A stretch of DNA of 10,902 nt, from positions 1 to 10,902 of the forward strand of contig CAAEOU010000119.1 of NCBI GenBank assembly GCA_900757695.1, read 5' to 3'. A program made the translations under genes and the position numbers. The DNA is from an uncultured Oscillospiraceae bacterium. Lineage in GTDB: Bacteria; Bacillota_A; Clostridia; Oscillospirales; Oscillospiraceae. Shown in pieces: positions 1 to 6,286 of this stretch. How positions within the stretch are numbered: the first letter of the stretch is position 1; each line of letters opens with the position of its first letter. The notes beneath the pieces were generated by a model. It saw only the letters and a program-made list of their open reading frames with translations, made no database searches and was not told the DNA's origin.

Positions 1-512
1 ATCAGGCAGTACATAATGATTGCCATGGACGGGGGGATCAGGGTGGACAGTGCGCCGGAAGCGGCGATACAGCCCATGGAGTAGTTCCGGTCATAACCGC
101 CGGCCTCCAGCTCAGGCATGGCCAGCTTGCCGAACACGATGTTGCCGGCAACGGAAGAGCCGGAGCAGGCGCCGAACACAGCGTTGGCTGCAATAACGGT
201 AAACAGCTGACCGCCCTTAATGCGGCCCAGCCATGCCTTCATGGCCGCAAAGGCTCCGCCCGCTATTCCTGTTTCTCCCGCCAACGCTCCGACCAGCATG
301 AACATGGGGAGCACGGCGTAGTTGTAGTTGGCACCCAGCTCAAAGGGAGCCGTGGTGAACTTGGTGATCATCATGGTCAGGTTGCCATGATAGAGTGCGA
401 TAAATCCGCCGAAGGCCGAAGCCAGCATGGAAACGAACACAGGAATACCGGCGAAAATCATAATCATCATGACCAGGAAGGTCACAAGACCTACAATCGA
501 TGCATAATCCAT
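1..512 (-). CDS. dctM: TRAP transporter large permease (DctM family), 5' part
   Basis: This is the N-terminal 170 codons of the large membrane subunit of a tripartite ATP-independent periplasmic (TRAP) transporter, which drives uptake of organic acids or similar solutes with an ion gradient. The reading frame starts at ATG 512 (MDYASIVGLV) and stays open to the window edge. Visible hallmarks are a hydrophobic first segment (residues about 5-40), a glycine/serine-rich stretch reading ACSGSSVAGNIVFG, and ALSTLIPPS near the window edge, which is the classic DctM-family signature. The start lies 3 bp after the dctQ stop, with GGAAG about 8 bp upstream inside the end of dctQ, so the two genes are probably translated together. 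The substrate cannot be told from this subunit. The C-terminal two thirds lie outside the window, so intactness is unknown. Confidence 0.93.
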   Translation of the reverse strand, partial: MDYASIVGLVTFLVMMIMIFAGIPVFVSMLASAFGGFIALYHGNLTMMITKFTTAPFELGANYNYAVLPMFMLVGALAGETGIAGGAFAAMKAWLGRIKGGQLFTVIAANAVFGACSGSSVAGNIVFGKLAMPELEAGGYDRNYSMGCIAASGALSTLIPPSMAIIMYCL

Positions 513-515
513 AAT

Positions 516-1061
516 TTAGACTTCCGCCTCCTTCTTCTCTTCTTCTGCCGCAGGCTTTTTGACAAAGAGCCGGACGGTGGCCCATACGAAGCTCAGCGCC
601 AGCAGGAAGAACCCGATGGAGAAGATCAGCGCGAAGGGCCATTTTGCAAAGCCAAAACCGGTGGTGGAGGACTTTGCATGGGTCGCCATAAACTTCTGCA
701 TCTGCACAAGTCCGCGATAGCCTACAAAGCTGGTGATGAACACCGCAATCAGATTGCCGATCAGATTGCACGCAAACTGTACGCCCTGAGGCAGATGCTT
801 ACTGAGCAGATCGATCTTGGTATGTCCGGTATCCAGCGTCACATAGCCGCAGGCCAGAAAGACCACGGGAATGTGGAGATACTGAATGATCTCTGTGGAT
901 GCAGGAATACCCTTGTGGAAGATCTTCTCTCCCAACACATTAAAGAAGGCCACAAACATGATTGCGATCAGGCAAACACCGGAAATGTAAGAAACGTATT
1001 TCAGAATCTTTACAATCACATTGTCGACCTTGTCATACAAAGTCGGGCTTTGTTTGGACAA
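516..1061 (-). CDS. dctQ: TRAP transporter small permease (DctQ family)
   Basis: This encodes a 181-residue small membrane subunit of a TRAP transporter, which pairs with the large permease next to it. Four hydrophobic segments are visible, roughly at residues 24-44, 58-78, 97-120 and 142-165, which is the DctQ topology. The charged tail (EEEKKEAEV) is cytoplasmic or exposed. Residues such as FFNVLGEKIF after the first segment and the GHTKID stretch before the third fit the family. The start codon is TTG: an in-frame TAA stands directly upstream, the next in-frame Met is only at about residue 35, and a strong AAAGGAGG lies 8 bp upstream. The gene is first in the leftward operon. A substrate-binding DctP gene is not upstream of it, so it may lie beyond dctM outside the window. 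Confidence 0.9.
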   Translation of the reverse strand: MSKQSPTLYDKVDNVIVKILKYVSYISGVCLIAIMFVAFFNVLGEKIFHKGIPASTEIIQYLHIPVVFLACGYVTLDTGHTKIDLLSKHLPQGVQFACNLIGNLIAVFITSFVGYRGLVQMQKFMATHAKSSTTGFGFAKWPFALIFSIGFFLLALSFVWATVRLFVKKPAAEEEKKEAEV

Positions 1062-1069
1062 TTATTATT

Positions 1070-1077
1070 CCTCCTTT
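1070..1077 (-). promoter_or_regulatory. Ribosome binding site fixing the TTG start of dctQ
   Basis: On the - strand this reads AAAGGAGG, a near-perfect anti-16S match, 8 nt before TTG at 1061. An in-frame TAA precedes the TTG directly, so translation cannot start further upstream. Together these support a rare TTG start. Confidence 0.85.
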
Positions 1078-1114
1078 ACAAAAAATCCTATATACCCATA
1101 AAAGGACACGACAA

Positions 1115-1143
1115 ATTATGATGATTTTCGTGGGTTTTGTCAA
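1115..1143 (-). promoter_or_regulatory. Sigma-A-type promoter of the TRAP operon
   Basis: On the - strand there is a perfect -35 box TTGACA (1143-1138), a 17-bp spacer and a -10 box CATAAT (1120-1115). Transcription should start near 1108, giving a leader of about 47 nt before the dctQ start. This is the strongest promoter in the window by consensus and points only at dctQ-dctM. Confidence 0.8.
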
Positions 1144-1150
1144 CATACAA

Positions 1151-1165
1151 ATTCTGCGCCAGAAT
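1151..1165. promoter_or_regulatory. 15-bp inverted repeat upstream of the TRAP promoter, possible regulator site
   Basis: The sequence is ATTCTG, CGC, CAGAAT: two perfect 6-bp arms around a 3-bp centre. It sits 7 bp upstream of the -35 box of the TRAP promoter, a usual place for an activator or repressor to bind. The regulator is not in the window and I do not recognise the motif. Confidence 0.45.
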
Positions 1166-1253
1166 GTGCATTTTGTGCTCTACGTTCAATTTGTGTTCAC
1201 TTCAACCCGTAAATTGTTTGATATGTGTTATTTCGCCTGCAAATTAAGGAAAA

Positions 1254-1274
1254 ATACCACCGATTTGGTGGTAT
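1254..1274. promoter_or_regulatory. 21-bp inverted repeat, possible operator
   Basis: Two perfect 8-bp arms, ATACCACC (1254-1261) and GGTGGTAT (1267-1274), flank GATTT. The repeat ends 7 bp before the TATAAT of the rightward promoter and so covers its -35 region, where a bound repressor would block transcription. Read leftwards, the same hairpin is followed by TTTT and could act as a weak terminator. The operator reading is favoured because no gene is transcribed leftwards into it. Confidence 0.5.
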
Positions 1275-1278
1275 CTTA

Positions 1279-1287
1279 TGCTATAAT
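1279..1287 (+). promoter_or_regulatory. Extended -10 promoter for the FliB-like gene
   Basis: TGCTATAAT is a perfect extended -10 element (TG, one base, TATAAT). No good -35 box lies 16-18 bp upstream; that place is taken by the inverted repeat. Transcription should start near 1294, giving a leader of about 75 nt before ATG 1369. Confidence 0.7.
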
Positions 1288-1293
1288 AGAATT

Positions 1294-1341
1294 GGCCCTT
1301 GCATAAAAAGAATTGCTTGCATCCCGCCGGGCCTTTCTTTT
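1294..1341 (+). other. Possible leader hairpin with T-rich tail upstream of the FliB-like gene
   Basis: GGCCC at 1294-1298, about the predicted transcript start, can pair with GGGCC at 1329-1333, which is followed by TTTCTTTT. A direct repeat CTTGCAT lies in the loop (1298-1304 and 1316-1322). The stem has only 5 bp and the loop is 30 nt, so an attenuator role is only a possibility. Confidence 0.2.
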
Positions 1342-1368
1342 CATACTATATTATAAAGGAAGTATTCG

Positions 1369-2379
1369 ATGACCGAAGTAACACTCTCCTGTTTTTCCGG
1401 CTTCACCTGCATTGCCGGGCGCTGCCCGGACACCTGCTGTGTCGGATGGGAAGTCGATTTGGACGAAGCCACGCTGGAGCGGTACCGTCAGCTCCCCGGC
1501 CCGCTGGGTCAGGAGCTTCGTGCCGCCATCTGTCAGGAGGACGGCGATTCGTTTTTTGCGTTAAAGGACGGAGCCTGTCCCTTTCTCAGCCATGACCGGC
1601 TCTGCCGTTTGATCCTCGCCCAAGGGGACGGCATTCTGTCCGTTACCTGTCGGGAGCACCCCCGGTTCTGGGAGGAATACGGCAGCCGCAGAGAGACCTG
1701 CCTTTCCATCTCCTGTCCCGAGGCCGCCCGGCTGCTGCTGGAACGGCCCTTGGAGCCGGTTGTCTGCGAGACGCCGGAGGTCGTCCCCGAGGATCCGGAG
1801 CTGGATCCGGCATTTTTTCAGCAGCTGCTGGTTTATCGCAGTGCGCTTTTTGTGCTGTCCCGCAGCACACTGCCCCTTTCTCAAAAGTTCAGCCTTGCGC
1901 TGGATGCCGCCGATAACGGCATCGCACTGCCCACAGACGGAACGCTGCCCAAAGACTTCTGGCAGGGTGTCCCGGCTCCGCCGCTGACACTCCCGCTCCC
2001 AGCCTATCTGCGTGCCATGGAACACATGGAATTTACCCGCAGTCAGCTGCCGGAGCTTCTTCGCCGGTACCGGGCCTGTCCCCATCCGATGTTCTGGGAT
2101 ATCCCGGAATATCAGGAGGCCGGAGGCCGTCTGCTCTTTTATTTCTTCTATCGCTATGTGCTCCGGGGCGTTTGGAGCGGACTGGTGGCAGAAAAGGTTC
2201 GTTTTTCTGTTTTCAGCACCGCAGCCATTTTGGCGCTCTCCGAATATATGGATGCGCCCGCTCCCGCCCGGCGGATCCTCGATGCAGCAGCGCTTTACAG
2301 CCGGGAGGTGGAGCACTCTCCGGAGAATCTGGATCTTCTCTACGAGCATTTATGCAGTGCCTCCGATGAATATTCATGA
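1369..2379 (+). CDS. FliB-family protein (flagellin lysine-N-methylase-like), cysteine-rich
   Basis: This 336-residue protein resembles the FliB family, whose known members methylate lysines of flagellin. The first 120 residues carry the family's cysteine pattern: C14-x4-C19-x3-C23-C24, then GW, C70 in GACPFL, C79, C94 before the REHPRF stretch, and C111 and C116 in LSISCPEAARLLL. Such clusters suggest a bound metal or Fe-S centre, as reported for FliB-type enzymes. The remaining two thirds is hydrophobic and helical without motifs I can name. ATG 1369 follows AAAGGAAG at 7-nt spacing. No flagellin or other flagellar gene lies in the window, so the target may be elsewhere or not flagellin at all. 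No clear terminator separates it from argG. Family call good, exact function open. Confidence 0.75.
   Translation: MTEVTLSCFSGFTCIAGRCPDTCCVGWEVDLDEATLERYRQLPGPLGQELRAAICQEDGDSFFALKDGACPFLSHDRLCRLILAQGDGILSVTCREHPRFWEEYGSRRETCLSISCPEAARLLLERPLEPVVCETPEVVPEDPELDPAFFQQLLVYRSALFVLSRSTLPLSQKFSLALDAADNGIALPTDGTLPKDFWQGVPAPPLTLPLPAYLRAMEHMEFTRSQLPELLRRYRACPHPMFWDIPEYQEAGGRLLFYFFYRYVLRGVWSGLVAEKVRFSVFSTAAILALSEYMDAPAPARRILDAAALYSREVEHSPENLDLLYEHLCSASDEYS
2366..2377. repeat. Perfect 12-bp palindrome at the end of the FliB-like gene
   Basis: ATGAATATTCAT reads the same on both strands and overlaps the stop codon of the upstream gene. Its halves resemble ArgR half-sites (TGAAT/ATTCA), but the usual 4-bp centre is missing, so it is not a normal ARG box. 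Confidence 0.35.
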
Positions 2380-2384
2380 TTATC

Positions 2385-2450
2385 TTGTATATTCCTGCAT
2401 ATTATGAATATTTTGTGGATGTTGTCAAAAGAAATACGGTCATTCATGAA
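2385..2450 (+). promoter_or_regulatory. Region with weak promoter candidates for the arg operon
   Basis: Two imperfect pairs are visible: TTGTAT (2385-2390) with TATTTT (2409-2414) at 18 bp, and TTGTCA (2422-2427) with CATGAA (2445-2450) at 17 bp. The second overlaps the ARG-like box, which would suit repression by ArgR. Neither is convincing alone, and read-through from the upstream gene is also possible. Confidence 0.35.
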
Positions 2451-2462
2451 TTTTTATGCAAC
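2445..2462 (+). promoter_or_regulatory. ARG-box-like operator for ArgR/AhrC
   Basis: CATGAATTTTTATGCAAC keeps the TGAAT, 4-bp centre, ATTCA layout of ARG boxes with one mismatch in the right half (ATGCA). It resembles the Bacillus AhrC box and lies about 93 bp upstream of argG. ArgR with bound arginine would repress from here. Only this one good copy is seen, whereas ArgR often uses tandem boxes. Confidence 0.5.
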
Positions 2463-2474
2463 TTGAATGTTGCA
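2457..2474 (+). promoter_or_regulatory. Hairpin TGCAAC/GTTGCA in the argG upstream region
   Basis: Perfect 6-bp arms (2457-2462 and 2469-2474) enclose TTGAAT. The left arm is the right half of the ARG-like box. No T-run follows, so it is not a terminator. It may be a second protein site or a leader hairpin. Confidence 0.4.
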
Positions 2475-2516
2475 AAAGCCACATTGCTGTGATACCATAT
2501 GTTCACAAAGAAAACA

Positions 2517-2530
2517 TGGCGCTGACGCCA
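2517..2530 (+). promoter_or_regulatory. Small hairpin just before the argG ribosome binding site
   Basis: TGGCG and CGCCA pair perfectly around the tetraloop CTGA, ending 10 nt before AGGAGG at 2541. It would shape the 5' end of the argG message, but no partner structure that hides the ribosome site is evident. Confidence 0.3.
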
Positions 2531-2540
2531 AGATACACAC

Positions 2541-2546
2541 AGGAGG
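2541..2546 (+). promoter_or_regulatory. Ribosome binding site of argG, decides the start
   Basis: AGGAGG lies 8 nt before ATG 2555. The same frame is open back to ATG 2456 and includes ATG 2516, but neither has such a site, and the added residues would not fit ArgG. The start at 2555 is therefore chosen. Confidence 0.9.
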
Positions 2547-2554
2547 CAATTATT

Positions 2555-3778
2555 ATGGCAGCCAAAGAAGTTAAAAAAGTTGTTCTCGCCTATTCCGGCG
2601 GACTGGATACATCCATCATCATTCCGTGGCTCAAGGAAAACTACAACAATCCCGAGATCATCGCCGTTTCCGGCGACGTTGGTCAGGAGAGCGAGCTGGA
2701 CGGTCTGGAGGAAAAGGCCATTAAGACCGGCGCCTCCAAGCTCTATATTGCAGACCTCACCGATGAGATGGTAGACGATGTCATCATCCCCTCCATGAAG
2801 GCCGGTGCAAAGTACGAGCAGTATCTGCTGGGCACCGCATTTGCCCGCCCCATTATTGCAAAGAAGCTGGTGGAGATCGCCAAGGCCGAGGGCGCTGATG
2901 CCATCTGCCACGGCTGCACCGGCAAGGGCAACGATCAGGTTCGGTTCGAGCTGGCCATCAAGCGGTTTGCCCCTGAAATGACCATCATTGCCCCCTGGCG
3001 TGTTTGGGACATCAAGAGCCGTGACGAGGAGATCGACTACGCCGAGGCCCACAATGTGCCCCTGAAGATCTCCCGGGAGACCAACTATTCCAAGGACAAG
3101 AACCTCTGGCACCTCTCCCATGAGGGTCTGGATCTGGAGGATCCCGCCAACGAGGCTCCCATTGATAAGCCGGGCTTCCTGGAGATGGGCGTCTCCCCGG
3201 TTGCCGCTCCCGACAAGCCCACCTATCTGACGCTGGAATTTGTCAAGGGCGTTCCCGTTGCCATCGACGGCGAGAAGATGAAGGCCAGCGACATCATCCG
3301 CAAGCTCAACAAGCTGGGCGGTGAGAACGGCATCGGCATTCTCGACATCGTAGAAAACCGGCTGGTGGGCATGAAGGATCGTGGTGTTTACGAGACCCCC
3401 GGCGGCACCATTCTCTACTATGCCCATGAGGTGCTGGAAATGATCACTCTGGACAAGGACACCCTCCACGAAAAGCAGAAGCTGGCTGTGGACTTCGCCG
3501 ATCTGGTCTACAACGGCAAGTGGTTCACCCCTCTGCGGGAAGCCCTCAGCGCCTTTGTGGATAAGACCCAGGAGCATGTCACCGGTACCGTAAAGATCAA
3601 GCTCTACAAGGGCAATGTGACCCACGCCGGTGTCACCTCTCCCGAGACCCTGTACTCCGAAGAGCTGGCCACCTTCAACGAGAGCGACTACGATCAGATG
3701 GATTCTCAGGGCTTTATCAACCTGTGGGGCCTGCCGGACAAGGTTCAGGCACTGCGGGAACAGGGAAAGCTGAAGTAA
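2555..3778 (+). CDS. argG: Argininosuccinate synthase
   Basis: This 407-residue cytoplasmic enzyme joins citrulline and aspartate with ATP to give argininosuccinate, the seventh step of arginine synthesis. The N-type ATP pyrophosphatase loop [10 protein letters not shown] is at residues 12-21, the [13 protein letters not shown] segment at residues 120-132, and the downstream IIAPWRVWD and LWHLSHEG stretches are typical. The length matches the family (about 400). It is followed 123 bp later by argH, the enzyme that uses its product. A hairpin lies in that gap, so argG may be partly uncoupled from the rest. Upstream, an ARG-like box suggests repression by arginine. All key motifs are present and the reading frame is intact. 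Confidence 0.98.
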   Translation: MAAKEVKKVVLAYSGGLDTSIIIPWLKENYNNPEIIAVSGDVGQESELDGLEEKAIKTGASKLYIADLTDEMVDDVIIPSMKAGAKYEQYLLGTAFARPIIAKKLVEIAKAEGADAICHGCTGKGNDQVRFELAIKRFAPEMTIIAPWRVWDIKSRDEEIDYAEAHNVPLKISRETNYSKDKNLWHLSHEGLDLEDPANEAPIDKPGFLEMGVSPVAAPDKPTYLTLEFVKGVPVAIDGEKMKASDIIRKLNKLGGENGIGILDIVENRLVGMKDRGVYETPGGTILYYAHEVLEMITLDKDTLHEKQKLAVDFADLVYNGKWFTPLREALSAFVDKTQEHVTGTVKIKLYKGNVTHAGVTSPETLYSEELATFNESDYDQMDSQGFINLWGLPDKVQALREQGKLK

Positions 3779-3803
3779 GCCTTTCCACCATTATGTTACC
3801 TCT

Positions 3804-3838
3804 CCGGCAACGGCCCGTATCCCCTGGGTCGTTGCCGG
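3804..3838 (+). terminator. Strong intercistronic hairpin between argG and argH
   Basis: CCGGCAACG (3804-3812) pairs perfectly with CGTTGCCGG (3830-3838). The stem continues through a G-T pair and CCC/GGG to 13 pairs closing a 9-nt loop. The next T-run (3856-3861) starts 17 nt after the stem, so it is not a standard intrinsic terminator. It may be a leaky terminator, a pause site, or a structure that protects the 3' end of argG mRNA. The T-run itself lies in a small repeat, CTGA (3852-3855) and TCAG (3861-3864). Confidence 0.5.
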
Positions 3839-3901
3839 TACGTCCATCCGGCTGATTTTTTCAGTCTTTTACTTAACTACGCTATTTTAAGGAGATATAC
3901 T

Positions 3902-5317
3902 ATGAAACTATGGGCAGGACGGTTCCAGAAGGAGACCGATACGCAGGTAAACGACTTTAACTCCTCTATTATTTTCGACCAGAGAATGTACCGGCAGGAT
4001 ATTCAGGGTTCACTGGCCCACGCCGCCATGCTGGGCCGTCAGGGTATCATCACCCAAGAGGAAGCCGATGATATCATCAGCGGGCTCAAGGCCATCCTTC
4101 AGGATATCGAGGACGGCAAGGTGGAGTTCTCCATGGAAAACGAGGATATCCACATGAACATTGAGGCCATGCTGACCCAGCGCATCGGCCCTGACGGCAA
4201 GCGGCTCCACACCGGGCGCAGCCGGAACGATCAGGTGGCCGTGGACTTCCGGCTCTATGTAAAGTCCGAGATCCCCAAGATCATCGGCATGCTGCTGGAT
4301 CTGGAAAAGGTTCTGGTAGAAAAGGCCAAGGCCAACACCGAAACCGTCATGCCCGGCTACACCCACATGCAGCGGGCCCAGCCCACCACCTTCGCCCACT
4401 ACATGATGGCCTATGCCAACATGATCCGCCGGGATATCACCCGTCTGGAGGACTGTCTGGAGCGGATGGACGAATGCCCCCTGGGTGCCGGTGCACTGGC
4501 TACCTCTTCCTATCCCATCGACCGGGAATTTACCGCCCATGAGCTGGGCTTCAAAAAGCCCACGGAAAACTCCATGGACTCCGTCTCTGACCGTGACTTT
4601 GCCATTGAGTTTCTCTCCGCCTGCTCCATTCTCATGATGCATCTGAGCCGGTTCTCCGAGGAGATCATCCTCTGGTGTTCCTGGGAGTTCAAGTTCGTGG
4701 AAATGGACGATGCCTATTCCACCGGCTCCTCCATTATGCCCCAGAAGAAGAACCCCGATGTCGCCGAGCTGGTGCGCGGCAAGACCGGCCGTGTCTACGG
4801 CAGTCTCATCACCCTGCTGACCGTCATGAAGGGGCTTCCGCTGGCCTACAACAAGGATATGCAGGAGGACAAGGAGCCCGTATTCGATGCCATCGACACC
4901 GTAGAGCTCTGCATCCCCGTTTTCTCCGCCATGCTGAAGACCATGACCGTTCTGCCCAAGAATATGCGGAAGGCAGCCTCCGGCGGCTTTATCAACGCCA
5001 CCGACTGCGCCGACTACCTGACCCGTAAGGGGATGCCCTTCCGGGAGGCCTATATGATCGTTGGCCGGCTGGTCAACAACTGCCTGAAATCCGGAGATAC
5101 GCTGGACACCCTGACCCTCCGTGACTTCCGTGCCGTATCCAATCTCTTCGACGGCGACATCTACGACGCACTGGCCCTGAAGACCTGTGTCAATGAGCGG
5201 AAGGTCATGGGCGGCCCTGCCGAGCAGGAGGTACTGCGGCAGATCGCCTATATCGAGAAATTCACCCAGGAGCATGCCGCCTCCGGTGCCCCCTATGAAG
5301 GGAGCGAAAATCAGTGA
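3902..5317 (+). CDS. argH: Argininosuccinate lyase
   Basis: This 471-residue enzyme of the fumarase/aspartase superfamily splits argininosuccinate into arginine and fumarate, the last step of the pathway. It starts MKLWAGRF, as ArgH proteins do. TGRSRNDQV lies near residues 106-114, the active-site region GYTHMQRAQPT has its histidine at 155, and the superfamily signature GSSIMPQKKNPD begins at residue 275 and contains the catalytic serine loop. ATG 3902 follows AAGGAGA at about 6 nt. The length is near the usual 460. The stop overlaps the argC start by 4 bp (GTGA), so the two are translationally coupled. No promoter of quality is seen in the 123-bp gap before it. Confidence 0.98.
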   Translation: MKLWAGRFQKETDTQVNDFNSSIIFDQRMYRQDIQGSLAHAAMLGRQGIITQEEADDIISGLKAILQDIEDGKVEFSMENEDIHMNIEAMLTQRIGPDGKRLHTGRSRNDQVAVDFRLYVKSEIPKIIGMLLDLEKVLVEKAKANTETVMPGYTHMQRAQPTTFAHYMMAYANMIRRDITRLEDCLERMDECPLGAGALATSSYPIDREFTAHELGFKKPTENSMDSVSDRDFAIEFLSACSILMMHLSRFSEEIILWCSWEFKFVEMDDAYSTGSSIMPQKKNPDVAELVRGKTGRVYGSLITLLTVMKGLPLAYNKDMQEDKEPVFDAIDTVELCIPVFSAMLKTMTVLPKNMRKAASGGFINATDCADYLTRKGMPFREAYMIVGRLVNNCLKSGDTLDTLTLRDFRAVSNLFDGDIYDALALKTCVNERKVMGGPAEQEVLRQIAYIEKFTQEHAASGAPYEGSENQ

Positions 5318-6255
5318 CCAAAATTTTCATTGACGGCCGTGCCGGTACCACCGGCCTTCAGATTGAGGGCCGCATGGGACTTCGGGATGATGTGACGCTC
5401 ATTGAGCTGCCGGAATCCATGAAAAAGGATCCAGCTGCCCGGAAGGGCGCCATTCAAGAGGCCGATTATGTATTTTTGTGCCTGCCTGACGCAGCGGCCG
5501 TGGAAGCCGCCGCTATGGTAGAGGACTCCGGCACCCGGATTATTGACGCCTCCACTGCCCATCGGACGGATCCCGCATGGGCCTACGGCTTCCCGGAGCT
5601 GTCCAAAGCCCATCGGCAAAAGATTGAAACGGCACAGTTTGTGGCAAACCCCGGCTGTCATGCCACCGGCTTCATCTCGCTGGTTTACCCGCTGGTGCAG
5701 CTGGGCATCCTGCCGCCGGATTATCCGCTGGCTGTCCACAGCCTCACCGGCTATACCGGCGGCGGCAAGAAGATGATCGCAGAATACGAGTCTCCCGAGC
5801 GGGATCCGGAATATGACTCCCCCCGGCACTACAGTCTTGGGCTCAGCCACAAGCACATTCCCGAGATGATGCAGGTCTGCGGACTGAGTCGAAAGCCCAT
5901 CTTCTGCCCCATTGTCTGTGACTTTCCCCAAGGGATGCTGGTTACAGTCCCCCTGCATTTCGACCTGCTTCCGGGCAGCACCAGCCTTGCCTCGCTCCAA
6001 GCCGCCTATGCCGACTTCTATGCCGGTCAGAAAAACATCCATGTCATGCCCGTTATGGGCGAGGGGGTTCTGAAGGGCGGCTGTCTCGGCAGCAACAACG
6101 TTGTGGGCACCAACGACCTGAACATCTATGTCTGCGGCAATGAATCTCAGGCCATTGTGGCCGCCCAGTTTGACAACCTGGGCAAGGGTGCTTCCGGTGC
6201 CGCCGTGCAGAATCTCAATATTATGATGGGTGTAGACGAGAATTACGGTCTGTGA
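5314..6255 (+). CDS. argC: N-acetyl-gamma-glutamyl-phosphate reductase, type 2
   Basis: This enzyme reduces N-acetylglutamyl phosphate to the semialdehyde with NADPH, the third step of ornithine synthesis. At 313 residues it is the short type 2 form rather than the roughly 345-residue type 1. The nucleotide-binding turn DGRAGTTGLQI is at residues 7-17, and the catalytic cysteine is Cys115 in NPGCHATGF. The HSLTGYTGGGKKM and LSHKHIPEM stretches fit the family. The start is GTG 5314, inside the argH stop (GTGA overlap), with GAAGGGAG about 8 nt upstream. A start this tightly coupled to argH suggests that the amounts of the two proteins are linked. It is followed 31 bp later by a membrane acyltransferase gene. 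Confidence 0.96.
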   Translation: MTKIFIDGRAGTTGLQIEGRMGLRDDVTLIELPESMKKDPAARKGAIQEADYVFLCLPDAAAVEAAAMVEDSGTRIIDASTAHRTDPAWAYGFPELSKAHRQKIETAQFVANPGCHATGFISLVYPLVQLGILPPDYPLAVHSLTGYTGGGKKMIAEYESPERDPEYDSPRHYSLGLSHKHIPEMMQVCGLSRKPIFCPIVCDFPQGMLVTVPLHFDLLPGSTSLASLQAAYADFYAGQKNIHVMPVMGEGVLKGGCLGSNNVVGTNDLNIYVCGNESQAIVAAQFDNLGKGASGAAVQNLNIMMGVDENYGL

Positions 6256-6286
6256 TAAAATACCTTCAAAGGAAGGGAAATGCATC

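Larger units (their letters stand above)
1111..1194. repeat. Repeated heptamer ACAAATT in the divergent promoter region
   Basis: ACAAATT occurs at 1111-1117 (touching the -10 box of the TRAP promoter) and 1147-1153. Its complement AATTTGT occurs at 1188-1194. The spacing is 36 and 41 bp, about 3.5 to 4 helical turns. The region is AT-rich, so chance is a real alternative. Confidence 0.25.

Noticed and set aside
340..771. 143-codon open frame on the - strand overlapping the dctQ/dctM junction
   Set aside because: It overlaps both TRAP genes in another frame and has no membrane pattern or ribosome site.
387..1121. 244-codon open frame on the + strand opposite dctQ and the start of dctM
   Set aside because: The - strand frames encode recognisable TRAP subunits with good starts. 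This one is a His/Asp/Lys-rich mirror product.
2456..2554. Longer ArgG start adding 33 residues
   Set aside because: AGGAGG before ATG 2555 and the normal family N-terminus favour the shorter form, and the extension would cover the ARG-like box and hairpins.
2444..3625. 393-codon open frame on the - strand opposite argG
   Set aside because: Shadow of argG, and it would also run through the argG promoter region.
3856..3861. T-run before argH as an intrinsic terminator
   Set aside because: It is 17 nt away from the strong stem, and its own flanking CTGA/TCAG stem is too weak to terminate on its own.
4010..5275. 421-codon open frame on the - strand opposite argH
   Set aside because: argH is unmistakable on the + strand. 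The antisense protein is repetitive Gly/Leu/His and has no start signals.
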